Shown one piece after another: positions 8,017 to 15,663 of a DNA stretch of 32,963 bases. Source of the stretch: Paracraurococcus ruber (GTDB lineage Bacteria > Pseudomonadota > Alphaproteobacteria > Acetobacterales > Acetobacteraceae); NCBI RefSeq assembly GCF_004353985.1, contig NZ_SMOA01000053.1, positions 1-32,963 of the forward strand, given 5' to 3'. The number at the start of each line of letters is the position of its first letter. Positions within the stretch are counted from its first letter, which is position 1. The translations under genes were made by a program, and so were the position numbers. The notes beneath the pieces are model-generated. The model was given only the letters and a program-made list of their open reading frames with translations, did no database searches and was not told the origin of the DNA.

Positions 8017-8718
8017 ATGCTGAAGCCGCTGAAACGGGCCGTGCTGCTGGCCATGCTCAGCCCGCTTGCCCGCAGCGTGATGCGGGAAAGGCTGACCATG
8101 CTCGGCGCGCGCAAGATGCTGCGGCTGGAACGCGCGGCAACAACGCTGCGGCGGCGCGGCGTGGCGGGCGACTTCGTCGAGTTCGGCCTCGCCCTCGGCG
8201 GCTCCGGCATCCTGCTGGCGCGGCATGCGCGGCGCGATGGCCGGCAATTCCACGGCTTCGACGTCTTCGGGATGATCCCGCCACCCACCTCGGAGAAGGA
8301 CGACGCGACGTCGAAGGCGCGCTACGAGGAGATCGCGGCCGGCAAGTCCAAGGGCATCGGCGACGACATTTATTACGGCTACCTGCCCAACCTGTTCGAC
8401 GTGGTGAGCGGGTCCTTCGCCCGGCACGGCGTGCCGGTGGATGGCCAGGCGGTGGTGCTGCACAAGGGGCTTTTCGAGGAGACGCTGCCCCACTACGCCA
8501 ACCGCCCCGTCGCGCTCGCCCATGTCGATTGCGACTGGTACGACCCGGCGAAGCTGGTGCTGACCACGCTGGCGGACCGCGTCCCGTCCGGCGGCGTCAT
8601 CATCATGGACGACTACCACGCCTATGGCGGCGCCCGCACCGCCACCGAGGAATTCCTGCGCGAACGCGACGATTATGCGCTGGAGGACGGCGACAACGTC
8701 ATCCTGCGGCGGCGATAA
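8017..8718 (+). CDS. SAM-dependent methyltransferase, TylF/MycF type
   Basis: A 233-residue protein. The SAM-binding region DFVEFGLALGGSGILLA lies at about 52-68. DCDWYDP at 171-177 and MDDYHAY at about 197-203 are the metal-binding acidic motifs of TylF-type sugar O-methyltransferases. It probably methylates a hydroxyl of a sugar in the polymer or its nucleotide precursor. The ATG at 8017 has CAGGA upstream. It is the last gene of the plus-strand unit, 25 bp after the flippase, and is followed by a hairpin shared with the convergent amidotransferase gene. Confidence 0.82.
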   Translation: MLKPLKRAVLLAMLSPLARSVMRERLTMLGARKMLRLERAATTLRRRGVAGDFVEFGLALGGSGILLARHARRDGRQFHGFDVFGMIPPPTSEKDDATSKARYEEIAAGKSKGIGDDIYYGYLPNLFDVVSGSFARHGVPVDGQAVVLHKGLFEETLPHYANRPVALAHVDCDWYDPAKLVLTTLADRVPSGGVIIMDDYHAYGGARTATEEFLRERDDYALEDGDNVILRRR

Positions 8719-8744
8719 GGTCCGCCCGCAGCGGGGCGGGAGCG

Positions 8745-8768
8745 CCCGGCCGCCTTCACCCGGCCGGG
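8745..8768. terminator. Hairpin between convergent genes
   Basis: CCCGGCCG and CGGCCGGG form an 8-bp stem with an 8-base loop between the stops of the methyltransferase (8718) and the amidotransferase (8785). There is no T-run. It may act as a bidirectional terminator. Confidence 0.45.
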
Positions 8769-8784
8769 GCAGCCTGCCGCAGGC

Positions 8785-10716
8785 CTATGCTCCCACCGGC
8801 TCCGCCGCGGCGGGCACCACGGCCTCCTGACCCGCCAGGAAGCCCTCCAGCACCAGCAGTTGCCAGATTGCCTGGGCATGGTCGAAGCGACCGGAGGCAT
8901 GCTCCTCCGCCAGTCGCGCCAGCGCCGCAGTGTCGAACAGGCCGCTGTCGGCCATCGCGCCACCGGCCAAGCGCGCCCGCACCGTCGCCGCCTGGGTGCG
9001 GAACTGGTCGCCGATGCGGTCGGCGAAGCCGCGCTTCTTGCCCCAGAGCAGCTCGGCCGGCAGCAGCGGCCCCATCGCCTCCCGCAGCACATACTTGCCC
9101 ACGCCGTCGCGCAGCTTCAGCGCGGCCGGCAGCGCCATGCCCCATTCCACCAGCTCGTGGTCCAGGATCGGCGGCCGCAACTCCAGCGAGACGGCCATGC
9201 TGGCGCGGTCCGTCTTCACCAGGATGTCGCCCGGCAGGTAGGTGTGCAGGTCGGCATACTGCGCCTGCAGCAGCCCGTCGCGCTCGTCGCACTCGCCCAT
9301 CAGCGCGACGAAGCGCGCCGCGGGATCATGCCCGTCGAGCGCCGTGCGCAGCGGCGCGGCATAGAACCCGCGCCGGCGCGCATCCTCGATCTTGCAGGCG
9401 GTGCGGTAGTAGCCCAACGCGGAATCCAGGCTGATCTCGGTCAGCGTCGTCTTGGCGCGCAGCCAACGCGGCGCGCGGTCGAGCTTGGGGTAGATCGCCG
9501 CCAGGCCGCCGATCACATGCTTCCGCACCGGCGTCGGAAAGACCTGCCGCGCCGCCTCGGCCAGCGCATGGAAGCGGTAGCGCCGGTAGCCGGCGAAGAC
9601 CTCGTCGCCGCCATCGCCCGACAGCGCGACGGTCACATGCCGCCGTGCCAGCCGGCAGACCATCAGCGTCGGCACGGCCGAATGGTCGCCATAGGGCTCG
9701 CCGAAGATGCGCGCCTGCTCCCGCGCCGCGGCGACATAGTCGACGCTGCCGGCCTCGGCATGCGCGGCGAGGCCGAGGCGCGCCGCCAGTGCCGCGGCGG
9801 CCGGCCGCTCGTCCTCGGATCCCTCGAAGCCGATGGTGAAGGTGGCCAGCGGGCCGGTCCCGGCCTCGGCCACCGCCCGCGCGGCGCAGGCGACGACGGC
9901 GCTGGAATCGACGCCGCCCGAGAGGAAGGCGCCGAGCGGCACGTCGGACATCAGCTGCGCCCGCACCGCGGCATCCAGCCGCCGGTGCAGCTCGGTCGCC
10001 GCATCGGCGGGCGCCGCGGCCATCGGCGTGGTGGGCGGCCGCCAGTAGCGGCGCGGCGCCGGCAGCGCCGGCTCGCCGGTCTTCAGCAGCAGGAAATGTC
10101 CGGCCGGCAGGCGGCGGATGCCGCTGTAGATGGTCGCCGGATCCGGCACGTAGCCAAGCGCGAGGTAGTCATCCAGCGCCGCGGGATCGAGCCGGCGCGG
10201 CATGCCGGGCAGCGCCAGCAGCCCCGCCATCTCCGAGGCGAAGGCGAAGGTCCCGTCCGGCAGCGTGCCGTAGAGCAGCGGCTTCTCGCCCAGCCGGTCG
10301 CGCGCCAGCAGCAGCTCGCCGCGCTCGCGGTCCCACAGGCCGAAGGCGAACATGCCCTTGGCGCGGTCCAGCAGGCCGAGGCCCCATTCCCGCCAGCCAT
10401 GCAGCAGGGATTCGGTGTCGGACCGCGTGCGGAAGCGGTGGCCGGCCGCCTCCAGGTCCCGCCGCAGGGCGGCGTAGTTGTAGATCTCGCCGTTGAAGCA
10501 GACGGTGACGGCGCCATCCTCGGTCGCCATGGGCTGGGCGCCGCCCGCGAGGTCCACGATCGAGAGGCGGCGATGGCCGAAGCCGCAATGCGGCTCGGCA
10601 TGGAAGCCTTCCCCGTCCGGGCCGCGATGGGCGATCGCATCGGTCATGCGGCGCAGCAGCCCGGCCTCGGGCGGCAGGGGCCGGGTGGGGTGGAACAGCC
10701 CTACGATGCCGCACAT
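8785..10716 (-). CDS. Asparagine synthase-like amidotransferase, XrtA-associated type
   Basis: A 643-residue enzyme. The N-terminal glutaminase (Ntn) domain starts with the catalytic Cys2 (MCGIVGLF). It carries RGPDGEG at 31-37, FNGEIYNY at 74-81 and SDTE at 99-102. The C-terminal synthetase domain has the ATP-pyrophosphatase loop SGGVDSS at 266-272 and LSGDGGDEVFAGY further on. Relatives in exosortase loci are named amidotransferase 1, exosortase A system-associated, and probably amidate a uronic acid or other carboxyl in the glycan. The ATG at 10716 has a strong GAGAGGAG ribosome site. It is transcribed alone and diverges from a small membrane-peptide gene. Confidence 0.88.
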   Translation of the reverse strand: MCGIVGLFHPTRPLPPEAGLLRRMTDAIAHRGPDGEGFHAEPHCGFGHRRLSIVDLAGGAQPMATEDGAVTVCFNGEIYNYAALRRDLEAAGHRFRTRSDTESLLHGWREWGLGLLDRAKGMFAFGLWDRERGELLLARDRLGEKPLLYGTLPDGTFAFASEMAGLLALPGMPRRLDPAALDDYLALGYVPDPATIYSGIRRLPAGHFLLLKTGEPALPAPRRYWRPPTTPMAAAPADAATELHRRLDAAVRAQLMSDVPLGAFLSGGVDSSAVVACAARAVAEAGTGPLATFTIGFEGSEDERPAAAALAARLGLAAHAEAGSVDYVAAAREQARIFGEPYGDHSAVPTLMVCRLARRHVTVALSGDGGDEVFAGYRRYRFHALAEAARQVFPTPVRKHVIGGLAAIYPKLDRAPRWLRAKTTLTEISLDSALGYYRTACKIEDARRRGFYAAPLRTALDGHDPAARFVALMGECDERDGLLQAQYADLHTYLPGDILVKTDRASMAVSLELRPPILDHELVEWGMALPAALKLRDGVGKYVLREAMGPLLPAELLWGKKRGFADRIGDQFRTQAATVRARLAGGAMADSGLFDTAALARLAEEHASGRFDHAQAIWQLLVLEGFLAGQEAVVPAAAEPVGA

Positions 10717-10818
10717 GACCGGGCACTCCTCTCGGCCAGGGGGAGAACCACCTGATGTCGGATGTCGGACTCCCTGGCAACCATGGAGTGAGTCGCCAGG
10801 AAATGATCATGCCCGCCA

Positions 10819-10834
10819 TGGCACGGAGGGCGCG
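10819..10834 (+). promoter_or_regulatory. Possible sigma-54 promoter of small membrane peptide
   Basis: TGGCACGGAGGGCGCG has a perfect -24 element (TGGCACG) and GC at the right 10-base distance from GG. The -12 half lacks the usual TT. It lies 86 bp before the ATG of the 53-residue peptide. No copy of the 17-bp PrsR-type element is found 62 bp upstream. Confidence 0.35.
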
Positions 10835-10920
10835 GCCGGAACTTCCACCCAGGGCGGGGACCGGCAGCGTGCCGGCACGACCCCGATACCGGCAGGACGG
10901 AAGAGGGGAAGGCCATCCGC

Positions 10921-11082
10921 ATGCACCGCACCGACGCGCCGGACCGCCTGGCCAGGCTGCGCCACGGCGCGCCAGCGGCCGGGGACCGCCTGTCCTGGCC
11001 CGTTGCCGCCCTGGTCATCGCCCTGGTCTCGGTGACGCTCTGGGGGATGATCGCCCTGGGCCTGCGCAGCCTCATCGGATAG
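10921..11082 (+). CDS. Small single-pass membrane protein (53 residues)
   Basis: The frame reads MHRTDAPDRLARLRHG... and then one hydrophobic helix at about residues 26-48 (WPVAALVIALVSVTLWGMIA), ending LRSLIG. The ATG is preceded by GAGGGGAAGG, a strong ribosome site. A basic cytoplasmic N-terminus and a single helix suggest a type II inner-membrane peptide. The end overlaps the end of the convergent epimerase gene by 11 bp. Its function is unknown. Its place inside an exosortase locus makes a role as an accessory of the membrane assembly machinery possible. Confidence 0.6.
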   Translation: MHRTDAPDRLARLRHGAPAAGDRLSWPVAALVIALVSVTLWGMIALGLRSLIG

Positions 11083-12025
11083 TGCTGCCGGGCACCAGGC
11101 CCGGCCGGCCGACGCGCAGCCAGGCCACCACCTCCTCCAGCCCCGCCCGCAGCCCGCGCGGCGCGCCGGGCCCGAGCAATGCCCGCAGCCGCGTGGCATC
11201 GCCGAGGGAGTGGCGGATTTCGCCGGCCCGCGGCGGCCGCTGACGGATCTCCGCCGGCACGCCGCAGGCGGCGGCGATGGTCTCGGCCAGTTCCCGCACC
11301 GAGGTGGCGCGGCCGGTGCAGACATTCAGCACCGGCGCCTCGACCGAGGCCTGCGCCATGCCGGCGAGCAGCGCCGCGACCACGTCCGAGACATGGACGA
11401 AGTCGCGCGTCTGGCCGCCATCGCCGAAGATGTCCACGCCCTCGCCCCGGCTGAAGCGGTCGCAGAAGATCGAGATCACGCCGGAATAGGGCGAGCGCGG
11501 GTCCTGCCTGGGCCCGAAGACGTTGAAGAAGCGGAAGCCCATGCTCGGGATGCCGTGCACCAGGCCGCCGACCAGGGCGTGCTGCTCGCAGCCCAGCTTG
11601 TCCGCGCCATAGGCCGAGAGCGGGCGCTTCGGCGCATCCTCCGTGATCGGCAGCACCGCTTGGTCGCCGTAGACGGCGGCCGAGGAGGCGTAGACGAAGG
11701 GCAGCTTCCGCAGCCGTGCCGCGTCCAGCATGGCGATGGTGCCGGACAGGTTGGCGCGGTGGGTGCCCGGCCAGTCCTGCACCCCGCGCTCGACGGAGGC
11801 GATGGCGGCAAGGTGGAAGATCCCGTCCACGCCGGCGATCGCGTCCCGCACCGCGGCATGGTCGGCGACGTCGCCGCGCACCAGTTCGGCGCCCGGGGCG
11901 AGATTCGCCAGCGAGCCGGTCGAGAGGTCGTCCAGCACCCGCACGCCGTCGCCACGCGCCCGCAGCGCGGCCGAGAGATGCGAGCCGATGAAGCCGCAGC
12001 CGCCGGTGACGAGGTAGAGGGGCAT
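11072..12025 (-). CDS. NAD-dependent sugar epimerase (UDP-glucose 4-epimerase-like)
   Basis: A 317-residue extended short-chain dehydrogenase/reductase. It has the NAD-binding TGGCGFIGSH at 7-16, an active-site Ser at about 115 (YASSAAVYG), and Tyr139 and Lys143 (YGADK). FNVFGPRQDPRSPYSGVI and DGGQTRDFVHVSDV are typical of UDP-glucose/UDP-GlcNAc 4-epimerases. It supplies nucleotide sugars for the glycan. It appears to be the last gene of the long minus-strand operon, 16 bp after the lipoprotein gene. The exact substrate cannot be assigned. Confidence 0.85.
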   Translation of the reverse strand: MPLYLVTGGCGFIGSHLSAALRARGDGVRVLDDLSTGSLANLAPGAELVRGDVADHAAVRDAIAGVDGIFHLAAIASVERGVQDWPGTHRANLSGTIAMLDAARLRKLPFVYASSAAVYGDQAVLPITEDAPKRPLSAYGADKLGCEQHALVGGLVHGIPSMGFRFFNVFGPRQDPRSPYSGVISIFCDRFSRGEGVDIFGDGGQTRDFVHVSDVVAALLAGMAQASVEAPVLNVCTGRATSVRELAETIAAACGVPAEIRQRPPRAGEIRHSLGDATRLRALLGPGAPRGLRAGLEEVVAWLRVGRPGLVPGSTIR

Positions 12026-12041
12026 GCCTGTCGGGCTCCGG

Positions 12042-14321
12042 TCAGGTGGCGCGCGGCGCCGCCGCGGCGATGCAGCGTGGCTGGCGGGCGGGAATGCGGG
12101 GCATGCCGCGCGGCACGATGTTGTGCTGCGGCATGCGGGCGAAGACCTGTTGCTGGATATAGGGCGCGCCGGAGCCGGCCAGCCAAGTATAGGCCTGCTT
12201 CGCCTCCTCGAGGTCGAAGATCTCGATCATCAGCGCCAGGGAGAGCAGTCCGAGCCGGGCATATTCCCCGTTGCTCTGCGCCCAGCCATCGCCGTTCGAG
12301 GTGCCGCGGTCCTGCGTCGCCTTGCCAATTTCGGCCCAGGTCTTGAAGGGCTTCGCCGGCGGCTCCGGGAATTGCGGCAGCGGCGTCGGGAACAGCGCCA
12401 GGGTGTAGTTCACCGAGTCATGCCGCGGCAGCCCCTTCGCCTCGGCATGGAAGCGCCCGACGATGAAATTCGTCATCCAGGACAGGATGGCGCGGGCATC
12501 CTCGCCGCCGCGCCGCGCCGATGCCGCGGCGGTGGAGGCGAAGTAGTCCTGCTGCCAGGGCGAGATGCTCGGGTTGTAGCCGAAGCCGGTCCACAGGATG
12601 TAGCCGTGCACATCGCCCTGCAGCGCGGTCCAGTCCGGCAGCTTGGCGCGGATCCAGCCCCAGTTCGCCGCCTCCACCTCCCGCAGATAGGCGCGGTGCG
12701 GATCGTCGTCCGGGGCGATCCAGGCGGCCTCGCCGACCTGCCGCATGCTCCAGGCGGCGGTGCGGAGCTGGCGGTTCTTGACGATGTTGATGCCGCGGAT
12801 CGGCCCCTGTTCGTCATAGCCGCGGTTGGCCGGCCAGTTCTCCAGCACGTTCCAGCAGCCCTGCGCCGTCAGGTTGTCGAGGAAGGCGCGCCGGCCGGTC
12901 AGCAGGAAGGGCAGGTAGGACAGGTTCGGCTGGTGCGAGGGGATCGTGCCCCAGTTGCCGCCGCGGTTGGACGTGCCCGACCCGAAGGGCTGCAGCAGCC
13001 CGCGCGGCGGCCGGCCGCCGCGCCCGTCCACCCACAGCTCCGGCCAGCGCCGCTCGTCCATCCAGCCGCCGCGGCCCTCGGCGCCGCCCGCCGGGTCCCA
13101 GAAATGCCAGGGCACGGCGCCGGCCGCCTCCGCCTGGTCGACCGCATGCGCCGCCGCCCGCGGGTCGCCGCTGATCAGCCAGGCCGCCTGCCACATGGTG
13201 GTCTGGCCGAGATCGGGGCGGGCGCCGGGCGCGCCCATCTTCTGCTCGATGCCGCGATTGCCGAGCGGCTGCGCCCAGGCCGGCTGCGCCTGCGCCTGCG
13301 CCATGCGCTGCAGGCTCGCCTCGTCCACGCCGGTGCTCAGGTCGTAGCGGGCGACGGCCGCGGTCTCGGCGAGGTAGGCAGGGTCGTGCCGCACCAGGGG
13401 CGGGGTCGCTGCGGCGTCGCCGCCCGCCCGGCTGCCCAGCAGCCGGCCCCAGCCGCTGTACTGCCAGTGCCGCAGCGGTTCGGCGACACGCAGCGCCTCC
13501 CGCCCGTCCAGCATCAGCCGCATGCGATAGGTGGCCGCGCCGCCATTCGGCCGCATGGCGATGTCGTTGCGCAGCCAGCAATCGACCCAGAGCGAGCCAT
13601 CGGCCCGCGCCGCGATGTCGGCCACCAGGCGCAGGGAGGCGCTGCCCGCCGCCGCGGCCGGAACCGGCGCGGCGACGCGGACCTGGGTGACGAGCGGCCC
13701 GGACTGCCAGGGCCGGCCGCCCACCGCCTGGGCCAGCGCCAGCAGGTCGGCGCGCCAGGGCTCGCCACCTTCCGCCGGCGCCACCTCCAGCACCGCGCTG
13801 CGGCCGGCGAAGGCCGTGCCGAGGGCGAGCGGCCCGCCCGCCGCCTCTCCCACCGCCAGCATCACGCCGGCCCGCGCGCCCGGCCGCAGCGCCGGGGCAG
13901 CCAGCGAGACCACGCCGAAGCGGACGGAGCCGTCGGGATGGCGGGTCTGGACATCGAGCTGTGCCGGCAGCGGCCGGCCATCCGCGGCCAGCCGGGCAGT
14001 GAGCCCGGCCCCGCGCGGCAGGTCGCCCACGCGGAAGGCCTGGCCGAAGACCACCACGGTGGCGGCGGGCGAGCCGCCCTCCAGCCCCTCCAGCACCAAT
14101 CCGACCAAGTCGCCGGGCTGGCCGGGGCAGGGTACCGGCACCGGCATGACGACGGCCGGCATGCCACCTGCCGCCTGCGGCGGTGGCCGGCGCTGCGCCG
14201 GCTGGGCCCGCGCCGCGGCCGGTCCCTCCGGCCGGTCGCCGCAGCCCGCCAGCGTGGCGCCCAGCAGGCCCAGCGCGGCGCGCCGGCCGAGCGGCAGCGG
14301 CCCCTCCCCGTCTCCGTTCAT
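12042..14321 (-). CDS. Lipoprotein with PcRGLX/YetA-like glycan-active domains
   Basis: A 759-residue protein. The signal sequence carries a twin arginine (GRRAALGLLGATLAGC) and a lipobox with Cys27, so it is probably a lipoprotein, possibly Tat-exported. Residues 60-170 (VVVFGQAFRVGDLPRGAG and HPDGSVRFGVVSLAAP) resemble the N-terminal RIFT-barrel of PcRGLX/YetA-like exo-rhamnogalacturonan lyases. The C-terminal half is rich in Trp and Asn and is compatible with an alpha/alpha barrel. It may trim or cleave the exopolysaccharide in the envelope. Family recognition is from memory and catalytic residues are not assigned. Its ATG overlaps the stop of the upstream glycosyltransferase (ATGA). Confidence 0.6.
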   Translation of the reverse strand: MNGDGEGPLPLGRRAALGLLGATLAGCGDRPEGPAAARAQPAQRRPPPQAAGGMPAVVMPVPVPCPGQPGDLVGLVLEGLEGGSPAATVVVFGQAFRVGDLPRGAGLTARLAADGRPLPAQLDVQTRHPDGSVRFGVVSLAAPALRPGARAGVMLAVGEAAGGPLALGTAFAGRSAVLEVAPAEGGEPWRADLLALAQAVGGRPWQSGPLVTQVRVAAPVPAAAAGSASLRLVADIAARADGSLWVDCWLRNDIAMRPNGGAATYRMRLMLDGREALRVAEPLRHWQYSGWGRLLGSRAGGDAAATPPLVRHDPAYLAETAAVARYDLSTGVDEASLQRMAQAQAQPAWAQPLGNRGIEQKMGAPGARPDLGQTTMWQAAWLISGDPRAAAHAVDQAEAAGAVPWHFWDPAGGAEGRGGWMDERRWPELWVDGRGGRPPRGLLQPFGSGTSNRGGNWGTIPSHQPNLSYLPFLLTGRRAFLDNLTAQGCWNVLENWPANRGYDEQGPIRGINIVKNRQLRTAAWSMRQVGEAAWIAPDDDPHRAYLREVEAANWGWIRAKLPDWTALQGDVHGYILWTGFGYNPSISPWQQDYFASTAAASARRGGEDARAILSWMTNFIVGRFHAEAKGLPRHDSVNYTLALFPTPLPQFPEPPAKPFKTWAEIGKATQDRGTSNGDGWAQSNGEYARLGLLSLALMIEIFDLEEAKQAYTWLAGSGAPYIQQQVFARMPQHNIVPRGMPRIPARQPRCIAAAAPRAT

Positions 14322-15529
14322 CGTCCCACCACCTGCCGGAACAGGGCAAGCTGCCCCGCCGTCGTCTCCTCCCAGCCATGCCGCTCGGCATGGGCGCGGG
14401 TCGCGGCGCGGTCGGGCGGCGCGGCCAGCAGCCGGCGCACGCCCGCGGCGATGGCGGCGGGCGTCGCGTCCTTCAGCACCATCCCGGCCTCGGGAGCCGA
14501 GACCGCCTCCTGCATGCCCCAGGCCGGCGTCGCCACCACCGGCGTGCCGCAGGCCATGGATTCCAGCAGGACATTGGCCCAGCCCTCGCGGCTGGAGGCG
14601 AGCACCATCACATCGGCCGCGGCATAGAGAGCGGGCAGGCGGGCATGCGGCACCGCGCCCAGCAGCCGCACGCGGTCGGTCAGGCCGAGCCGCTCGACCA
14701 GCGCCTGCAGCGCCGGCCGCTCCGGTCCTTCGCCGGCGATCAGCAGGGCATGGCCGGGCAGGTCGCGCAGCGCCTCGATGGTCAGGTGGTGGCGCTTGCG
14801 CTCGATCAGCAGCCCGACCGAGAGAAGCGTCGGCCCGGCGAGGCCAAGCTCCGCCCGCAGCGCCGCGCGGTCGCCGGTCGGGCGGAAAAGGTCGAGGTCG
14901 ACGCCGTTGCGCAGCACCGTCACCTTCTCCTCCGGCGCGCCGAGCGCGACGAGACCGCGCGCGAGGTCGGCACTGACCGCGACCAGCGCATCGGCGCGGG
15001 CGATGGCGTCGCGGATCAGCCGGCCGGGGATGGCGTAGTGCGGCAGCTGGCTGGTGTCGGAGCCGCGGGCAGTGATGACCACCGGCAGATTGAATTCCCG
15101 CCCCAGCCGTACCGCCGCGACGCCGTCCGGATAGAGGTAGTGGGCATCGATGGCATCGAAGTGGTGGCCATCCGCCAGCAACTGCCGCAGCGCCCGCCGC
15201 GCCACGGCGAGCAGCGCGAAGGGGTTGGCATACATGCCGATGCCGGGCGCCGCGACGAAGCGCGGATGATGCACGGTCAGGCCGTGCCGTTCCTCCCGCG
15301 CCGGGACCGCGGCGCGCGGCGGGGTGCGCAGCGGAAACCAGGGCACGGGGGCAAGGACGGTGCTCTCAGCCGCCCCGCCGGCGACCAGATGCCGCAGCCG
15401 GTTCTCGACGAAGACGCCATGGTTGGGCTGCGCGGCGTTCGGGTAGAGCGTGCTGAAGGTCAGCAGGCGGAGCAGCCGGGTCCCGCCCCCGGCGGCCGAT
15501 GCCGGGCTCGGGCGGGGGGGCGTCGTCAT
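14318..15529 (-). CDS. Glycosyltransferase family 4
   Basis: A 403-residue GT-B enzyme. The N-terminal acceptor domain starts LLRLLTFSTLYPNAAQPNHGVFVENRL. The C-terminal donor domain has VLRNGVDLDLFRP, LLSVGLLIERKRHH, LIAGEGPERP and the E-x7-E motif in SSREGWANVLLESMACGTP. It probably adds a sugar (retaining mechanism) to the lipid-linked repeat unit at the cytoplasmic face. The ATG at 15529 has no ribosome site and lies inside the preceding small membrane-protein frame, so translation probably depends on coupling. A C7 run just after the start could also hide a sequencing error. Confidence 0.82.
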   Translation of the reverse strand: MTTPPRPSPASAAGGGTRLLRLLTFSTLYPNAAQPNHGVFVENRLRHLVAGGAAESTVLAPVPWFPLRTPPRAAVPAREERHGLTVHHPRFVAAPGIGMYANPFALLAVARRALRQLLADGHHFDAIDAHYLYPDGVAAVRLGREFNLPVVITARGSDTSQLPHYAIPGRLIRDAIARADALVAVSADLARGLVALGAPEEKVTVLRNGVDLDLFRPTGDRAALRAELGLAGPTLLSVGLLIERKRHHLTIEALRDLPGHALLIAGEGPERPALQALVERLGLTDRVRLLGAVPHARLPALYAAADVMVLASSREGWANVLLESMACGTPVVATPAWGMQEAVSAPEAGMVLKDATPAAIAAGVRRLLAAPPDRAATRAHAERHGWEETTAGQLALFRQVVGR

Positions 15530-15638
15530 CGCGCATGTCGAAGGGCGACCAGTATCGCCCGACGATGCCGGGGAAGGCGACCCAGGCACAGAGCCAGGCG
15601 ACCCCGATGAGCATGGCGAGGTAGTAGAATCCCTGCAT
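15366..15638 (-). CDS. Small membrane protein overlapping glycosyltransferase start
   Basis: The ATG at 15638 has a very good ribosome site (AGGAGA, 6-7 bases upstream) and lies 25 bp after the ligase gene. The first 35 residues (MQGFYYLAMLIGVAWLCAWV...) form one membrane helix, followed by GRYWSPFDMRDDDAPPPEPG. After about residue 45 the frame becomes Arg/Pro/Ala-rich and overlaps the glycosyltransferase coding region, ending at 15366. The N-terminal part looks genuine and the tail may not be. A one-base change in the C7 run would end the protein soon after its acidic motif. The function is unknown. Confidence 0.55.
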   Translation of the reverse strand: MQGFYYLAMLIGVAWLCAWVAFPGIVGRYWSPFDMRDDDAPPPEPGIGRRGRDPAAPPADLQHALPERRAAQPWRLRREPAAASGRRRGG

Positions 15639-15663
15639 GCGATGTCTCCTGCGGCCGGGCCGG

